Shown one piece after another: positions 59,920 through 64,000 of a stretch of 64,000 bases of DNA (position 1 is its first letter; every line of letters starts with the position of its first letter). Below the pieces are notes generated by a model. It saw only the letters and a list, made by a program, of their open reading frames with translations. It ran no database searches and was not told the DNA's origin. A program made the position numbers and the translations under genes. This stretch comes from Marsupella aquatica (taxonomy: Eukaryota > Marchantiophyta), in NCBI GenBank assembly GCA_973895155.1, contig OZ316893.1, positions 27,652,001 through 27,716,000 of the forward strand, in the 5' to 3' direction.

Positions 59920-62900
59920 ATGTCAGACACTCCCACAGACGAGAGTGCTCATCATGGAGTAAGTAAAAGGTCTTCACTGAGCTCCAATGATAGCACTCCA
60001 TTGCATCCCCATGCAGCGGGAGCACCCGGTAATGATGACGACTATGACAGTGATGGTGACTCACCCTCGTACGATTCTTACCATTGATCTCATTCATTCA
60101 TTGGTCAAATGAGGGAGAGGCACCGAGTCATTTGTGCGCATCATTATTTCTCCCGGGCGGGCTTACTGAGTTTTGGTGTATAGTTTTTGGATCATTCGAT
60201 CTATCTCGCGCAGTTGCAGTTAGGGGAATCCTCTCTCCTTAATATGAACGACGGATAAATGACCTCCGTGCCCCTGTCGAATTAACTGTAATAAGTCCGT
60301 TGCGCATTTCAATTTTGCAAACTTTCGTGCTTTGTGTTATTGTGTGCTAATACGTAGAATTAAGCTTTCGTTGGTATTGCAGCCTTCCCATAGTGGGACT
60401 CACGTGCTGTCTTTATGAACACTCTTCTCACAGTTCTCATTAAGCTTCCGACAATGTAGATTCTTTATATAGTGGCCATCGTAGCTTTTGTTATTTACAT
60501 CAGATCTAAATCAATCACAGCTCTTTTAGCGGGGAAGCAAATTCGCTTAACGGCGGGGAGCAGTTTGATGGCATGAAAGATGGTAATCTTGCCGGTTCCA
60601 ATGGGGATCAAAGGTGTGTTGACTTTCAGAGTTTCCTTCGCTCACTTGATATGCAATTCAATGATGATGTTTCCCTCTGCTGTCTCGGGCAGTTAGGTAG
60701 TTACTTTTCTGCGGCTGTGGTTGTCCATCCTCATTCGTATAGCGGGAAATTTATGAGTTGCCCTACATGATCTAACAAAAGTTGAAATGGAGTAAGGCAG
60801 GACGGTTTAACGAGTTCATGATTAGTTTTGTTAGTAACACTGTTATCGTAGAAAATCCAATGTTGTATACCTGTTGCCCCGCGTGTCATATTCTTTTTCC
60901 ATGACCTTTCAGTATTCCGTTGGTCTACTAGCAGATCCTGTAGAAATGCCTCAGTGTGATGGAACTTACGTCTTGATCTGTTATATTTTGGCAGAGCTAG
61001 TATTGTCTCCACTTTATTGGTTCCTGAGCTTGCTGGCGCTGCTACTGTTCTGGACAAGTTTCAGGTAACGTAGTAGGGCTTTTTCACTGGACTTGAGTCC
61101 ACTGTGCTAGACTCTCCTCCTATCTTGACAAAGTACTGTTTGCAACCGGCGGGAATTACGAGATTTTGTACTTAACTCGAGATGTTGTCTGCCGACAATT
61201 TTGAGGATTGAAAGCGTCCTCACTGTAAAGTGTCTGGGTTTAATAAGAAACTTCAGTTAGTGCTTTAAGTTGATCTGTTTCGTAATGCGTGCAAACGTGA
61301 CGTCCTGCTTTACCGGCTCCTTCAACGGAACTGTAGCTCTTTCGTGCGTGTAGTTTCACAACCTAAGAGTCTGGAAACTCCTCAACTTCTCATGATCATC
61401 ATTTGATGTTTCCACCTGGTGGTGGTCTCGTCCTTTCATCTGGCGTCTTTCATTCTGAGAGGCTCATTTTCTTATTGATTGAATCGATTTGAAAGGGTAA
61501 TGTCGTTGAACCGCTATGAGTGATCGGATGTAGATTGTCACGAACTGGAAAATTTCTGATTGAGATAGACGACGACACGTCTGTAGGGACGGATAATTGA
61601 AACCACTACCCACTGACGTAAAATTCAATTGCAAAGCATTCCTTATATTCAACTCGAAGAGATCGTGGAAACCATTCGAAAGATTCGCCGTTTGAAGTTA
61701 GTCAAGAGGAAAGTAGACTGCTAAGTGTAAACAGGGAGCACTTTGGGAGAAATGGCGCTTCGCAGATTATTTCTTGGTGCAAAATTAGGTGCCGTCGAGT
61801 CTGTTTTCATGGATTGTACGTAATGTAGGTGGAGGCCTTCCTAAGGGCTATGCAGAAGCAGTTACAAGCTGGTGGAAGACGAAGTTTCTTTGGAAAAAAG
61901 GCCGTGGCGCCGCAAGGGCGAGATAAGTACACCTTGGAGGACATGCTTTGCTTCCAACGAGTAAGCTCTCAATCGTATTTAATCGTACCTATTGTCGTGA
62001 AAGCTCAAGCCAAGTCAAAACTTTCTTCCCAAGGTTCCCGTTGGATGAGTTATTGCTTATTTGCAAGTACATTCGCTAGGGGATATATGTCGCCAAAAAT
62101 ATGAATTGGGGATTGTCTCCTGTTGATGTGCCCTTGATTGAACTCATCTTGTTGTCGTACTTGCAGGAACCCATTCCTACATCCCTCCTGAAAATGAACA
62201 GTGAGTTGATGAGCCGGGCTGTGAAACTTTTTCAAGTAGTTCTGAAGTACACTGGTGCCGATGTTAGTGTTGGGACGACACCACCTACAGCGCAAGAACA
62301 GATTGACTATGTTCTGAAACTTTACAAGCACACCTTAAAACGTCAGGAGCTACGTGATGAGCTATTTGCTCAGCTATCTAAACAGACACGCAACAATCCA
62401 GACAGGTTGTCTATCGTTTTCCAACAAAAAGTTCTAGACTGTTTGTCGCTTACGTATCTGAGTCGACATCTTTAGTGCTTCCTATCACTAATTAACTTAA
62501 TTGTATGACTTTACAGACCATCCCTGTTGAAGGCTTGGGAACTCATGTACTTGTGTGCGTCAGCTATGCCTCCGGGCAAGGAGCTGGGAGCATACTTATC
62601 GGAGTACGTCCATGATGTGGCAACTGCCTCAGGGGGGGACCATGAGGTGCAGGCGGTAGCTCTCAATACGTGGAATGCGTTGAAAAGGTCCGTCAAAGGA
62701 GGACCGAGGAGACTCAGTCCTGCACAGGAAGAAATTGAGGCCTTGTTAGCCGGTCGTAAACTCACTACGATTGCTTTCTTTCTGGATGAGACTTTTGAAG
62801 AGATCACTTACGATATGACTACAACGGTTTCTGATGCCGTTGAGGTAAGGGTTTGGCGGATTTCGGCGCTTTTCGCACTTTCTTATCTTATGCTTTGATC

Positions 62901-63842
62901 TAGTTTTCTCATTCAGTTTCCCAAAGGCTGGACAATTTGAGGTTAGTTTCGGGGAGCATTCAATCAAGATCTAATCTGGATTTTTCTTCATTGCTTTTCT
63001 CAATATAACCTTTTAATTCAGGCAACCCTTAATTATTTGAGAATCTCAATGGACCCTTGCGCTGACGAATAGGCATTGTATTTTCTCAGGAGCTTGCAGG
63101 AATTATTAAGCTGACATCATATAACACTTTCAGTTTATTTGAATGTCGTAAGGCTGTGACTGGATCCAAAGCGATCGATAATGGAAGTGGTAAGCTATTG
63201 AGATTCTCTCAGCTCCCAGAATGTTGGTGATGAATTCCCTTAAAATGTCCCACTATTACTTCACTTGATTGCGTCCCGCTGGAGTTCATGACCTATGGCG
63301 ATTACTGGTGATCATCCATTGGACGTCGTACTTCGAAAATTTTCTTGGCACATGACCTACACCCCACCCCGTCCCCTTGTCTATTCTAGCATTATTCGCA
63401 AATGACCAGAAAGTCTCAAACTTGAGGTAGCCCCTGGACGCAGCAGTCTTACTTCCGATTGTGCTTTCTTAGATTCGAAAGCCTTTGGAAGGCAACTCTT
63501 TCGTGCCTTTTGTTTCCGAGGCAGGTAAAGTAGAAAGTGAGGAAACCGGGCATCTTGTGGATTGGAGCTACCAGAGCTTTAGTCGCAAGAGTCCAATGCT
63601 TTTAATCCTAGTAGATGTAAAATGCACCTGTTAAGCATTTGATACGTTGGTTGTCTACAGAGGAGCACATCAGCTTGGACGATAATAAGTACATTGGGGA
63701 CATTGTTGCTGAGTTTAAGGCATCGAAGGAGCGTAATAAAGGAGAAGTTGTACAATGTAAACTCCTTTTCAAGAAGAGACTCTTTAGAGAGTCCGATGAG
63801 GCGATCACCGAACCGATGTTTGTACAGCTATCGTATGTGCAG
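59920..63842 (+). CDS. KCBP: Kinesin-like calmodulin-binding protein (KCBP), N-terminal part
   Basis: KCBP is a minus-end-directed kinesin with N-terminal MyTH4-FERM domains and a calmodulin-binding C-terminus, acting on microtubules in division and cell shaping. Exons: 59920-60068, 60530-60613, 60995-61064, 61829-61960, 62167-62405, 62517-62844, 63090-63189, 63661-63842. All junctions are GT-AG with matching phases (428 residues so far). The MyTH4 domain starts at VEAFLRAMQKQLQAGGRRSF and includes LEDMLCFQR, PIPTSLLKMNSELMSRA, LRDELFAQLSKQTRNNPDR and KAWELMYLCASAMPP. The FERM part starts near GRKLTTIAFFLDETFEEI and continues FSLFECRKAV and DDNKYIGDIVAEFKA. Start and first two exons rest only on phase and composition; exons 3-8 on strong similarity. 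The motor domain lies beyond the window. Confidence 0.93.
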
Positions 63843-64000
63843 GTACTTAAGCATGCATTTTCGAAATTCTCGTGGATTTTCTGAAAGACACTGGATGGTA
63901 CATAGAACCCATTCGATGCAGTATATTACAACGCAACTTCTTCGGAGGAATGGACGAACGTACCAATCTTTTGTTTTGCTCTACAGCATTTATGGATCTC
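63843..64000 (+). other. KCBP intron, continuing beyond the window
   Basis: Follows the GTACTT donor after SYVQ. The next FERM exon is not recognised before 64000. A possible CTCTACAG acceptor at 63979-63986 is followed by bases that do not match the expected protein. Confidence 0.6.

Overview
The window looks like nuclear DNA of a streptophyte, most likely a non-flowering land plant (bryophyte, lycophyte or fern) or a close algal relative. The grounds are three intron-rich genes with canonical GT-AG introns and plant-type products, namely STT3, cytosolic methionine aminopeptidase 1 and the MyTH4-FERM kinesin KCBP. Ty1-copia and Ty3-gypsy elements and TTTAGGG-type telomere motifs fit the same picture. 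The species cannot be named from the sequence.

Layout. 1-6.3 kb: a degenerate ribosomal protein eS1 (RPS3A) copy is split by a nearly complete copia element (copia-1, minus strand, two 344-bp LTRs, 5-bp target duplication). Copia-1 is itself split by a ~297-bp inverted-repeat transposon. 6.5-11.1 kb: an AAGTAC-rich tandem array, then a multi-exon transposase-like gene (minus). 12.2-17.2 kb: a second copia element (copia-2, minus) with a long gag-pol frame, a 138-bp 5' LTR and no recognisable 3' LTR. 17.3-17.7 kb: three hairpins that share a loop but have different stems. 17.9-18.3 kb: a G-rich minisatellite containing TTTAGGG. 22.2-31.5 kb: a decayed gypsy element (plus) ordered gag, protease, cytosine-5 DNA methyltransferase, reverse transcriptase, integrase, PHD finger, with a solo copia LTR and a second inverted-repeat transposon nested in it. 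31.5-32.7 kb: a likely LINE relic.

33.7-64 kb is the genic half. STT3 (minus, 23 exons) and methionine aminopeptidase 1 (plus, 16 exons) are head to head about 2.1 kb apart; both act on newly made proteins. About 10.5 kb of repeat-rich intergenic DNA follows, holding a third inverted-repeat transposon copy with a foldback element inside it and a tRNA-like SINE candidate. Then comes the 5' part of KCBP (plus), which runs off the window. For all three genes the exon phases add up to an open frame, although first and last exons are less certain.

Most unusual items: (1) the gypsy element with a DNA methyltransferase and a C-terminal PHD finger; (2) the three-hairpin array at 17.3-17.7 kb; (3) the transposase-like gene at 7-11 kb; (4) a three-copy inverted-repeat transposon family with clear 8-bp target duplications.
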